A DNA stretch of 64,000 nt from Lachnospiraceae bacterium UBA7225 (GTDB taxonomy: Bacteria; Bacillota; Clostridia; Lachnospirales; Lachnospiraceae): positions 1 to 64,000 of the forward strand of contig DKTR01000116.1 of NCBI GenBank assembly GCA_002473385.1, read 5' to 3'. The notes beneath the pieces are model-generated. The model was given only the letters and a program-made list of their open reading frames with translations, was not told where the DNA came from and made no database searches. Shown here piece by piece: positions 44,901 through 51,717 of the stretch. The translations under genes were made by a program, and so were the position numbers. How positions within the stretch are numbered: position 1 is the first letter of the stretch; each line of letters begins with the position of its first letter.

Positions 44901-46623
44901 GGAGACGGCTTTGGCTAAGTCAGGGAAGACGCTTAGTGAGCTTGCGCTGATTAGTTCCGGCAAATATGAGCCGGAAGCAGCGGGCATGTTTACAGATATT
45001 TATGGAAATATCCACCGTGATGCCTATACCTTCTCTGCAGCAGAGAACGGGTATGCGCTCTGGAATCTGGACGGAAACTACACGTCCTTTGACGCAGTAC
45101 TTTTTGCGGCGGATTATTACGATGATTATGGCACAGCGGAGGGAAACCTGGAAATTCTGCTGGATGGAGAGAGTGTATTTTGCATAGATAACTATTCGGT
45201 TTTCGGGCAGGAAACGCCGGTATCTCTGGATGTGACCGGCAAAAGGACGCTGGAGGTGCGCACCTCGGGCGATGAGGAAAGCGGCTTTCTGTATTTTTAC
45301 CTGGCAGATACGATGCTGAAAACGACAGACGCAGAACCGATGGAAGTGCCGGAAACGCCGGAATTCCCGGAGATTCCTGCGGTGGTAGAACAGCGGGCGG
45401 CAGAGATCGTCACCTGCGGAAATTATCGCTACTACTTATTTGAGGAGCAGCTTACCTGGGAGCAGGCGGGAGCGTTCTGCACAGCGGCAGGCGGAGTGCT
45501 GGCATGCCCGGCAGATGCGGATCAGAATCTGACGCTGCAGTACATGGCATCGGCTGGTCTTTCTGACAGCTACTGGATTGGCGGACGGCTGACGAAGGGT
45601 GTCTGGAGCTGGAGCAATGGTGAGAACTTTGGAAGTTATCTGAACTGGGGCAGCGGAAAACCGGACAATGTGGACAGCATGGAATATCTTCTGAGCATCA
45701 ATCAGGACGGAACCTGGAATGATCTTCCGGCGGATGCTACAAGAGGATTTATAATGGAGGTTACGGCAGTATCCGGGCAGCAGGCAGAGGATACCGTCCG
45801 TCTGCCGGAGCTGGAGTGGCTGGAAAGTAATTATTGTGAGACTTCAGACGTCTATGATGTGGACGAAATACAGATGAAAGCGAAAACGCTGGAGCCTGGC
45901 AGTGTGTGCCTGGATGCTTCCAACGATGCATGCTTTAGCGTGCAGCTCGATGGCAAATACGGAGTATTTGCAGGAACAATCACCCCTTATTCCGGTGCTT
46001 CTGAAAATGTAAACATGCAGTTTGCGGTGTTTGGTGACGGAAAGCTGCTGTATGAGCTTCGGAATATCCGGAAAAATGAGGAAAAAACAGCATTTTCCGT
46101 GGATGTCAGCACAGTGAAGGTGCTGACTGTGGCAAGTTCTAATAACGGAAGCTATGATTATGGGTATCTGTATCTTACCGGTACGCTTGCGGCAGGGGGG
46201 ACTTTAGGCGAAGCGGAGGATATCCGGCGCCTGACAGATCTGATCCAGGTGGAGGAGATAAATACGAATACGGAAGACGTCCTTTATACGGATGCATACG
46301 GAACCCTGCATGATCGCTTCCTGGAAATGAACGCGCAGGCAGACTCTAAAGTGCTTTACAATCTGTCGGGAAATTACTCGGCCTTTACCGGTACGATTAT
46401 AGCAGAGACAGACGGAGCACTGAAAACGGATGTATCCGTTCAGATAAAGGCAGACGGAGAGGTACTGTATGAGATTTCCGGTTTTGACATGTATGAGGGA
46501 CCGGCTGCATTTGAGGTAGATGTCACAGGGAAGAATACACTGGAAATTGTAACCGCGTCTGAGGACGGAACATGGATTTATGTGGCGGATGACCGGATTG
46601 CGGCGCGGCAGGCAGAAAACTGA
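41905..46623 (+). CDS. Giant zinc-ribbon membrane protein with C-type lectin and NPCBM-like modules
   Basis: This 1572-residue protein starts with a cytoplasmic zinc ribbon (C3, C6, C17, C20), a low-complexity linker and one membrane segment (residues ~45-67), so the bulk is outside. Residues ~70-560 hold four related units with repeating F-S-G-x-x-G and LANGDxV motifs. A C-type lectin domain (~685-815; WSLANTFCQTAGGHLATV, WLGATD, GQPDN, NHWND) and a second one (~1170-1288; AGAFCTAAGGVLACP, YWIGG, GKPDN, TWNDL) follow. Four NPCBM-like carbohydrate-binding modules lie at ~878-998, ~1020-1138, ~1312-1432 and ~1452-1568. Conserved DN and ND pairs suggest calcium-dependent sugar binding. It is probably a glycan-binding surface protein. 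GGGAGGAAGG precedes the start; the gene sits in the middle of a three-gene operon. Confidence 0.8.
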   Translation: MYCYNCGKEIDSDVKHCPYCGAQQQDAAAPAQNGAGGKNNGRKKLLALIAVAAAAVVVLVAVVVLLTGKRTLQVMDYVGLKVQGLSTEGIAAVTFDIDRLLTDIGKKKTLTEREKEDVEALIDEAMKDFSLSKGSQLANGDEVTVESSVDKKLLNSYGISLKNGSATMTVESLIEIQEIHLNEYIEMAFSGFEGNGYAYVNTDFEKLRSDVEAQVRALAEPQEAEKFISEELDNYLYSFYLDVQPSELLKNGDEVKAAINMDYAEISEYGIRFVWEDITETVEGLLPTHTVPLADYLNCSFSGYDGAGYASAVLDTEKLAGDLQTAFEEEGRGVYGAPQEDTDLTADISNAVDIIRDSWRYNFTTTLDREAALANGDTVTLDCAYEQETLYINQIGVYLAGGTQEFTVENLEEPQEIDLAEALTVSFSGICPNVRAELTIDYDQPYVSLTSLWDMSSSEWIYARNGDTYEGEITYDGQEMLEHGYRVTNSTYSYTISGLNTYELTASSMEDEAIAALVSDLEEHVKTKFVTSSDDILDYAGGSWLIWNKSEMVPDSFKTVCKTSEDDTENRLYLVFHMAVPVKQQSRLVKQQDVYVVVRFYDVEETPQGQLVYEDNWNTSLYMTAEEAQDYIAQDIAGMENAEVLAEDAAEEALVLDVQDTAEIPGKEVVKTQVASGEFADNVKNQAAYYLTYEGHIYARFDMNLSWSLANTFCQTAGGHLATVTSEREKAVIEKLLEDAPYSEYWLGATDADWEGGWQWVTGEPFEWTDWDRGQPDNSSYAEEGENYLEMGRGFGNHWNDNDGENTDGGFILEIEPLEVMTKTAEIGAEGDTDTAEGVKADRKTDADTADGNTIEAAETGAGISTSVYLAELTPRASYKSGIETYLTDPYGDDHFCSLYLDAAQGGFLTYDLNGGWSELTGTISTWTDAESECIFEIAIWGDDTLLFSKYNYKKGDAAIPFAIDVKGVEKLYIQTKAYGNTYNGYLFLNEGWLTADGTETALAKSGKTLSELALISSGKYEPEAAGMFTDIYGNIHRDAYTFSAAENGYALWNLDGNYTSFDAVLFAADYYDDYGTAEGNLEILLDGESVFCIDNYSVFGQETPVSLDVTGKRTLEVRTSGDEESGFLYFYLADTMLKTTDAEPMEVPETPEFPEIPAVVEQRAAEIVTCGNYRYYLFEEQLTWEQAGAFCTAAGGVLACPADADQNLTLQYMASAGLSDSYWIGGRLTKGVWSWSNGENFGSYLNWGSGKPDNVDSMEYLLSINQDGTWNDLPADATRGFIMEVTAVSGQQAEDTVRLPELEWLESNYCETSDVYDVDEIQMKAKTLEPGSVCLDASNDACFSVQLDGKYGVFAGTITPYSGASENVNMQFAVFGDGKLLYELRNIRKNEEKTAFSVDVSTVKVLTVASSNNGSYDYGYLYLTGTLAAGGTLGEAEDIRRLTDLIQVEEINTNTEDVLYTDAYGTLHDRFLEMNAQADSKVLYNLSGNYSAFTGTIIAETDGALKTDVSVQIKADGEVLYEISGFDMYEGPAAFEVDVTGKNTLEIVTASEDGTWIYVADDRIAARQAEN

Positions 46624-46661
46624 CCGGTGGTAAGCAGTAGTCAGACAGAGAGGGTGATGTT

Positions 46662-48512
46662 ATGAAACAAATCAGAAGACTGAAAAAAACAGCAGCTGCC
46701 GGAATTTGCGCCTGCGTGGTATTATCCGCGCAGGGCGCATACATCCGGGCAGCAGCAGAAATGAAAACAGAGGCGTCAGCAGAGGCAGACTATTACCTTC
46801 CGGAAAGCAACAGCCGTTATCTGGAAGAGCAGGAGCTGGAGGGATGGACACGCACTCAGCTTGAATACGGCAGATATGAAATCTTTGCGCGCCGCGGGAT
46901 GCTGTTTGAAACGCCGGAGGTGGCGGAATACTTTTCCGGAAAAAGCTGGTACTTTGGGTTTATTAAGGAGAGCGATTTCCCGGAAAGCATGCTGAACGAA
47001 TACGAGACGGCAAATGCCCTGCTGCTGGAAAAGATGGCGGCAGAAGCAAAGGACGATCCGGAAGAAATGGACGAAACCGGAAATGAACTGGATATGCAGG
47101 CTGCGGATACGGAAACGGAAGAAGCATCTGAGGGTAAGACGGAGCCGGAAACGGAAGAAGCATCTGAGAGTAAGACGGAGCCGGAAACGGAAGAGGAATC
47201 TGAAGGTAAGACGGAGCCGGAAGCCAGGAACACAGACGAGACAGAAGCGGAGCCGGAAATCCGCTACGTTCCTGGCGAGTACACGGCATATGTCGATGGC
47301 TATGCAGGCAGGATCATGGTGACATGTACCTTTGATGAAACCGGAATTGTCAACATGGGTATGAATCTTTCCGGAGAGAACGCCGGACAGGGAGCTGAGA
47401 TTGGGAGTGACCTGATCAGGCGTATTCTGGAAGCGCAGACAAGTGAGGTCGATGCCGTCTCCGGCGCGACGATAACCTCTGAAGCAGTCAAAGCGGCAGT
47501 AGCTGCCTGCATGGAGCGGGCGAAGATCGTCGAAAGAGAAGAGGATGAGACGGAGGCAGAAACCGAAGAGCAGGCTGAGCGTGTAACAGAAGCAGAAACG
47601 GAGACTGAACCAGAGACAGAGCCGGAAACGGAGCCGCAGACGGAAGCGGAAACTGCAGCAGAAACAGAGACTGAACCAGAGACAGAACCGCAGACGGAAG
47701 CGGGCTTCAGCAAAAATGAGGATCTGCATGATGTAGATATTATGGCGGAGATCGGGAAGATGGAAGCGGAGGAAAACGGGGAACAGACGGGACAGGAAAC
47801 AACAGAGGCTGCGGAGGTTCAGCCAGACGGAACCGGCGATATGGCACCCAATATGGAATACATTTTTCCGGACGTAGCCGGGCGTTATCTGGACCGCGAG
47901 GAAGTATCGCGTCTCTCTCCACAGGCTATCAGCTATGCAAAAAACGAAATCTATGCCCGCCATGGACGAAAATTTGCATCGCAGGAGTTGCGCGATTATT
48001 TTGGAACAAAAAGCTGGTATGCGGGAATTATAGATGCGGAGGATTTCACCGACAAAGTATTTAATGATTATGAACAGAAGAATCTCCTTCTGATTGTAGA
48101 GTATGATACTTACCAGCTTGATCAGCCTGGTTATGACATTGACAGAGTAGCGGAGGAATTATCCCTGTTTGCTGCGGAAACTACCGAGACGACAATCGCG
48201 CCGGAATCGAACTATCTGACAGGGCAGTATATTTTTGCTGACAGCGATATCCGTTATCTGACTGAGGAAGAGGTGAACGTGCTGTCCGCGCGCGTCGCGT
48301 GTTATGCGCGTTATGAAATTTATGCGCGCCGGGGCGCTGTTTTCACACCGCAGGAGCTGCAGGAATATTTTGGCGGCAAGAACTGGTATGCCGGAAGGAT
48401 CAGTCTGTCTGAATTTTCCTCAGAGATGTTTAATCAGTATGAGCTGTACAATATAAAGCTTTTAAATGAGCGCGAGAAGACGCTGGAACCGGACGGCTAT
48501 CTGAACCGGTGA
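46662..48512 (+). CDS. Exported YARHG-domain protein with an FMN-binding domain
   Basis: This 616-residue exported protein has a signal peptide (CACVVLSAQGAYIRAAAE) and three YARHG domains, at residues ~42-125, ~400-480 and ~525-605 (motifs YEIFARRG, NEIYARHG, YEIYARRG). A Glu/Thr-rich linker contains three 12-residue repeats. An FMN_bind domain at about 200-290 carries SGATITS, where T272 would be the covalent flavin-phosphate attachment site used by ApbE-type transferases. A second acidic linker is rich in TEPE and TEAE. The mix suggests a cell-surface redox protein held to the wall by YARHG domains. No ApbE or membrane electron carrier is encoded in this window. GAGGGTG precedes the start, 38 bases after the lectin protein. 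Confidence 0.82.
   Translation: MKQIRRLKKTAAAGICACVVLSAQGAYIRAAAEMKTEASAEADYYLPESNSRYLEEQELEGWTRTQLEYGRYEIFARRGMLFETPEVAEYFSGKSWYFGFIKESDFPESMLNEYETANALLLEKMAAEAKDDPEEMDETGNELDMQAADTETEEASEGKTEPETEEASESKTEPETEEESEGKTEPEARNTDETEAEPEIRYVPGEYTAYVDGYAGRIMVTCTFDETGIVNMGMNLSGENAGQGAEIGSDLIRRILEAQTSEVDAVSGATITSEAVKAAVAACMERAKIVEREEDETEAETEEQAERVTEAETETEPETEPETEPQTEAETAAETETEPETEPQTEAGFSKNEDLHDVDIMAEIGKMEAEENGEQTGQETTEAAEVQPDGTGDMAPNMEYIFPDVAGRYLDREEVSRLSPQAISYAKNEIYARHGRKFASQELRDYFGTKSWYAGIIDAEDFTDKVFNDYEQKNLLLIVEYDTYQLDQPGYDIDRVAEELSLFAAETTETTIAPESNYLTGQYIFADSDIRYLTEEEVNVLSARVACYARYEIYARRGAVFTPQELQEYFGGKNWYAGRISLSEFSSEMFNQYELYNIKLLNEREKTLEPDGYLNR
47112..47219 (+). repeat. Three 36-base tandem repeats in a coding linker
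   Basis: Three units (47112-47147, 47148-47183, 47184-47219) encode ETEEASEGKTEP and close variants. They are in frame and differ at a few bases. This is the acidic linker between the first YARHG domain and the FMN-binding domain. Confidence 0.9.
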
Positions 48513-48539
48513 TAGAAGGAAAACGCATTTTCGGACGAA

Positions 48540-48584
48540 GCGCGTCCTGAAAAAGACCTCTTATGAGGAGCGGACAGGACGCGC
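48540..48584. other. Palindrome between convergent genes
   Basis: GCGCGTCCTG (48540-48549) pairs with CAGGACGCGC (48575-48584), with an inner CCTC/GAGG stem. On the minus strand the inner stem is followed by TCTTTTT, which could end the LUD operon; on the plus strand there is no T tract. Confidence 0.6.
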
Positions 48585-48605
48585 AGGTAATCATTGCAGA
48601 TAACG

Positions 48606-48779
48606 TTAGTCGATATAATTCTGTGAACATTTTACGCAGGCGGAGTTGCGGCTGCAGACAAAGGAGATCATAATATCCTCCGGATAGCGGCTGCAGCTCC
48701 CCTTTTTGTATGTGACGGTATGCGTGACTTCTGAGGCATCCGTTGGGCATTTACATTTGTAATCTTCTGTGTATTCCAT
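48606..48779 (-). CDS. Small Cys-rich protein
   Basis: This 57-residue protein has six cysteines, arranged as CKC near residue 9, one at 29, one at 42 and SACVKC near 48-51, which looks like a small metal-binding or disulfide fold. It has no signal peptide. AAAGGA lies 7 bases before ATG 48779; a longer reading from 48827 would overlap the upstream gene and lacks a ribosome site. It lies 28 bases after the LUD-domain gene on the same strand and is probably co-transcribed. I do not recognise the family. Confidence 0.6.
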   Translation of the reverse strand: MEYTEDYKCKCPTDASEVTHTVTYKKGSCSRYPEDIMISFVCSRNSACVKCSQNYID

Positions 48780-48807
48780 AAGAAATCCTTTCTTCCGGGC
48801 AGCGTTT

Positions 48808-49440
48808 TTAGAACCCGAGGGATTCACCTGTCAGAATGACCTGGATGCGTCCGGGAAAACGGTTGTATTGCTGCACATGCAGCATGCTGCAGATTTTCTC
48901 CGGGGAGAAGCAGTTGTGACAGACACCATCCTTTGCGCAGGGAGTGGATAGTCCGAGCCGGATAGCATTTGGCGGTGCGGCAACATTGTGCACGCGTGCC
49001 ACGGCGGCATCCAGATCAGATACGACTTTGTTCATGCCGACCAGCATGATTACGTGATCGGGTCCATAGGAAAGCGCGGCAATGCGATTACCTGTTCCGT
49101 CGATGTTGACGAGCTGCCCGTCAAGTGTGATGGCGTTTGTGCTCATCAGAAAATAATCAGCGGAAAATGCTTTGCGGTAAAACTCCTTCCGGTCTTCCGG
49201 CGCGATCTTTGCGCGGTCCCAGAGCTCTACCGGCGCATTCTTCAGGGCATCCATCAGCCCGCATTCTTTAATGGATTCCGAGCCGCCCCAGGTGACGGTA
49301 GACCCTTCCGGGATCAGTGACAATATTTTTTCCACAGCGCTTTTGCAGTCAGGGCAGTAGTATCCGTCCATGCCTCGTTTTTGCAAAGCTTTGATGATTG
49401 TTTCCGCCTGTTTCTGATAAAAAACTGACATTGCACTCAT
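48808..49440 (-). CDS. LUD-domain protein (LutC/YkgG-like, DUF162)
   Basis: This 210-residue protein is one LUD domain: GSTVTWGGSESIKECGL near residue 47, FYRKAFSADYFLMSTNAITLDGQLVNIDGTGNRIAAL in the centre (shown in two parts: the STNAIT and DGTGNR blocks are diagnostic) and a C-terminal Cys cluster with CAKDGVCHNCFSPEKIC. In LutABC systems LutC works with iron-sulfur proteins in lactate oxidation, but here the gene stands without lutA or lutB, as is common for lone DUF162 proteins in Clostridia. The four cysteines suggest a metal site. AAAGGGG precedes the start, and a promoter lies just upstream. Confidence 0.85.
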   Translation of the reverse strand: MSAMSVFYQKQAETIIKALQKRGMDGYYCPDCKSAVEKILSLIPEGSTVTWGGSESIKECGLMDALKNAPVELWDRAKIAPEDRKEFYRKAFSADYFLMSTNAITLDGQLVNIDGTGNRIAALSYGPDHVIMLVGMNKVVSDLDAAVARVHNVAAPPNAIRLGLSTPCAKDGVCHNCFSPEKICSMLHVQQYNRFPGRIQVILTGESLGF

Positions 49441-49475
49441 AACAATACCCCTTTCATTTGATCCATATTATCCTC

Positions 49476-49504
49476 ATCATACCATCAAACGCTGAAAAAA
49501 TCAA
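49476..49504 (-). promoter_or_regulatory. Promoter of the LUD operon
   Basis: On the minus strand TTGATT (49504-49499), a 17-base spacer and TATGAT (49481-49476) lie 36 bases before the LUD-domain gene. Confidence 0.65.
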
Positions 49505-49521
49505 TGACATCAGAGGATATA

Positions 49522-49704
49522 TTGACAAAAAGAAATAATAAAATATTTTTTGTTGCAAACAAAATGGATGTGTGATATCAAATGCTGCCTCACAGAAGGT
49601 GTTGGAGAAAAATGGTTTTGTTCTTGAAGGAATTAGGTAACAGGGCAGCCTGGCTGAAATGTTACGGAATCATCCTGCAGAAACGCAGTTGTAAAAGAAA
49701 GGGA
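49522..49704 (+). other. Leader region upstream of argS with two hairpins
   Basis: The gap before argS holds no gene. TTGACA (49522-49527) with TATTTT 16 bases later (49544-49549) could be a distal promoter. Downstream, GTAACA/TGTTAC (49637-49665) with inner CAGC/GCTG, and CTGC/GCAG (49675-49688), could form two adjacent hairpins. TTTTGTTGCAA at 49548-49558 recurs at 62237-62247. The T-box signature expected before many Firmicute synthetase genes is not present. Confidence 0.4.
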
Positions 49705-49733
49705 TTGAAAAACGTTGGTTTTATCAGTATAAT
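49705..49733 (+). promoter_or_regulatory. Proximal promoter of argS
   Basis: TTGAAA (49705-49710), a 17-base spacer and TATAAT (49728-49733) lie 40 bases before the argS start. Confidence 0.8.
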
Positions 49734-49773
49734 CGTCTGTAGACATTGATTAGCAGACAGGAGTTTGACAAAG

Positions 49774-51540
49774 ATGAAAAAAATACTTACGTTAATTGAA
49801 GAGGAACTGGTACCCGCATTCGAGCAGGCGGGGGTGGATGCGTCTTACGCAAAGGTGACGGTTTCAAACCGCCCGGATTTGTGTGAGTTTCAGTGCAACG
49901 GTGCGATGGCAGCGGCAAAGAAATATAAGAAAGCGCCGATTCTGATTGCAAAGGATGTGGTTGCCGCTCTGCAGGACAGCAGGATGTTTGCGATGGCAGA
50001 GGCTGTGAATCCCGGGTTTATCAATTTAAAGCTCGCGGGAGATTTTCTGGCAGGTTTTCTGAATGACATGCTGGCGGACGAAAATCTGTCTGTGGAGAAG
50101 GCAAAGAAGCCTAAAAAGATTATTCTGGATTATGGCGGGGCAAACGTTGCAAAGCCGCTTCATGTGGGGCACCTGCGTTCTGCGATTATCGGAGAGAGTA
50201 TCAAACGCATGGGACGTTTTATGGGGCATGAGGTCATCGGGGATGTGCATCTCGGTGACTGGGGTCTGCAGATGGGGCTGATCATCACTGAGCTGCGCAG
50301 GCGTCAGCCGGAACTGGTATATTTCCGGGAAGATTATGCCGGGGAATACCCGCAGGAAGCGCCGTTTACGATCAGCGATCTGGAGGAGATCTATCCGGCG
50401 GCGAGCAAAAAATCGAAAGAGGATGAGCAGTACCGCGGGGAGGCACTGGAGGCGACTTATCAGCTACAGCAGGGAAATCCGGGCTATCGTGCGCTCTGGC
50501 AGCATATTATGCAAGTTTCCATTGCAGATCTGAAGAAAAATTACAGCCGCCTGAATGTGGAATTTGATCTCTGGAAAGGTGAGTCGGATGCGCAGCCGTA
50601 TATTCCGGATATGGTACAGCGCATGAAGGACGAGGGCTTTGCCCACGAGGATCAGGGGGCGCTGGTGGTGGACGTGAAGGAAGAGACCGACACGAAAGAA
50701 GTTCCGCCATGCATCATTCTGAAATCAGATGGAGCGTCGCTGTATGCAACTACCGACCTGGCAACTATCGTGGAGCGTATGAAACTTTACCAGCCGGACG
50801 AGATTTTCTATCTGACGGACAAGCGGCAGGAAATGCACTTTATCCAGGTATTCCGGACGGCGAAGAAAACCGGACTTGTGAAAGAGGATACAAAGCTTTC
50901 CTTCCTTGGCTTTGGCACGATGAATGGAAAGGATGGCAAGCCGTTTAAAACAAGAGACGGCGGTGTGATGCGTCTGGAGCATCTGATTGCGGATATTGAA
51001 GAGGAGATGTACCGCAAGATTATGGACAATCACGAGATCGATCCGCAGGAGGCACGCGCAACGGCGAAAATCGTCGGGCTTTCGGCAATCAAATACGGGG
51101 ATCTGTCAAATCAGGCGTCGAAGGATTATGTGTTTGATATCGATCGTTTTACTTCCTTCGAGGGAAATACCGGACCGTATATCCTATACACAATCGTACG
51201 CATAAATTCGATTTTAAATAAATATCAGGAAGCGGGCGGCAGCGCAAAAAAGGGCGGTATGCTGGCAGCGGCGAATGACAGCGAAAAGCAGCTGTGTCTG
51301 GAACTGGGGCGCTTCAACGGCGTGATGGAAAACGCCTTTGAAGAGACGGCACCGCACAAGATATGTTCTTATATTTATGATCTTGCTAATGCCTTCAACC
51401 GTTTCTACCATGAGACAAAAATTCTGAGTGAGGAAGATGAGGCACAGAAATCGTCCTGGATCGCACTGCTCTGTCTGACAAGGCAGGTTCTGGAAGCGTG
51501 TATCGGCGTACTCGGCTTTGAGGCACCGGAGAGAATGTAG
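49774..51540 (+). CDS. argS: Arginyl-tRNA synthetase
   Basis: This 588-residue class I synthetase charges tRNA-Arg. The N-terminal additional domain (residues 1-105) is followed by the catalytic domain with NVAKPLHVGHLRSAIIG (HIGH motif H130-H133), LGDWGLQMGLII, and DLATIVERMKLY with KRQEMHFIQVF. The C-terminal anticodon domain contains YDLANAFNRFYHETKIL, and the protein ends in the ARM-like ending APERM. As in many ArgRS, a canonical KMSKS is not visible. ATG 49774 was chosen; an in-frame TTG at 49765 is less likely. GGAG lies 10 bases upstream. It is followed by envelope genes with their own promoter. Confidence 0.96.
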   Translation: MKKILTLIEEELVPAFEQAGVDASYAKVTVSNRPDLCEFQCNGAMAAAKKYKKAPILIAKDVVAALQDSRMFAMAEAVNPGFINLKLAGDFLAGFLNDMLADENLSVEKAKKPKKIILDYGGANVAKPLHVGHLRSAIIGESIKRMGRFMGHEVIGDVHLGDWGLQMGLIITELRRRQPELVYFREDYAGEYPQEAPFTISDLEEIYPAASKKSKEDEQYRGEALEATYQLQQGNPGYRALWQHIMQVSIADLKKNYSRLNVEFDLWKGESDAQPYIPDMVQRMKDEGFAHEDQGALVVDVKEETDTKEVPPCIILKSDGASLYATTDLATIVERMKLYQPDEIFYLTDKRQEMHFIQVFRTAKKTGLVKEDTKLSFLGFGTMNGKDGKPFKTRDGGVMRLEHLIADIEEEMYRKIMDNHEIDPQEARATAKIVGLSAIKYGDLSNQASKDYVFDIDRFTSFEGNTGPYILYTIVRINSILNKYQEAGGSAKKGGMLAAANDSEKQLCLELGRFNGVMENAFEETAPHKICSYIYDLANAFNRFYHETKILSEEDEAQKSSWIALLCLTRQVLEACIGVLGFEAPERM

Positions 51541-51668
51541 ATGCCGTCTGGCGGGGAACCGCGGGATATGGATTGCCGGCCGTATAGCGGCAAAAGCGTG
51601 GAAAATGCAGGCAGATTCCGGTAGATTTTCTGATGATTCTTAAGGAAACATGAACCGCGGCAAAAAGA

Positions 51669-51698
51669 TTGGACATTTACAGAGGTGTGTGTTATTAT
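51669..51698 (+). promoter_or_regulatory. Promoter of the SH3/YARHG gene
   Basis: TTGGAC (51669-51674), an 18-base spacer and TATTAT (51693-51698) lie 19 bases before the start codon. Confidence 0.55.
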
Positions 51699-51717
51699 CA
51701 ACTATGAGGTGAGGAAA

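Noticed and set aside
46776..47963. Long open frame on the minus strand opposite the YARHG/FMN-binding gene (395 codons)
   Set aside because: It mirrors the acidic repeat linkers (GAA/GAG codons), has no ribosome site and gives a low-complexity Phe/Arg/Cys-rich product; the plus-strand gene has clear domains.
48540..48584. Classical intrinsic terminator for the plus-strand YARHG gene
   Set aside because: The outer 10-bp stem is strong, but no T tract follows on the plus strand.
49522..49773. T-box riboswitch upstream of argS
   Set aside because: The conserved antiterminator motif (GGTGGNACCGCG-like) and a following terminator are not found.
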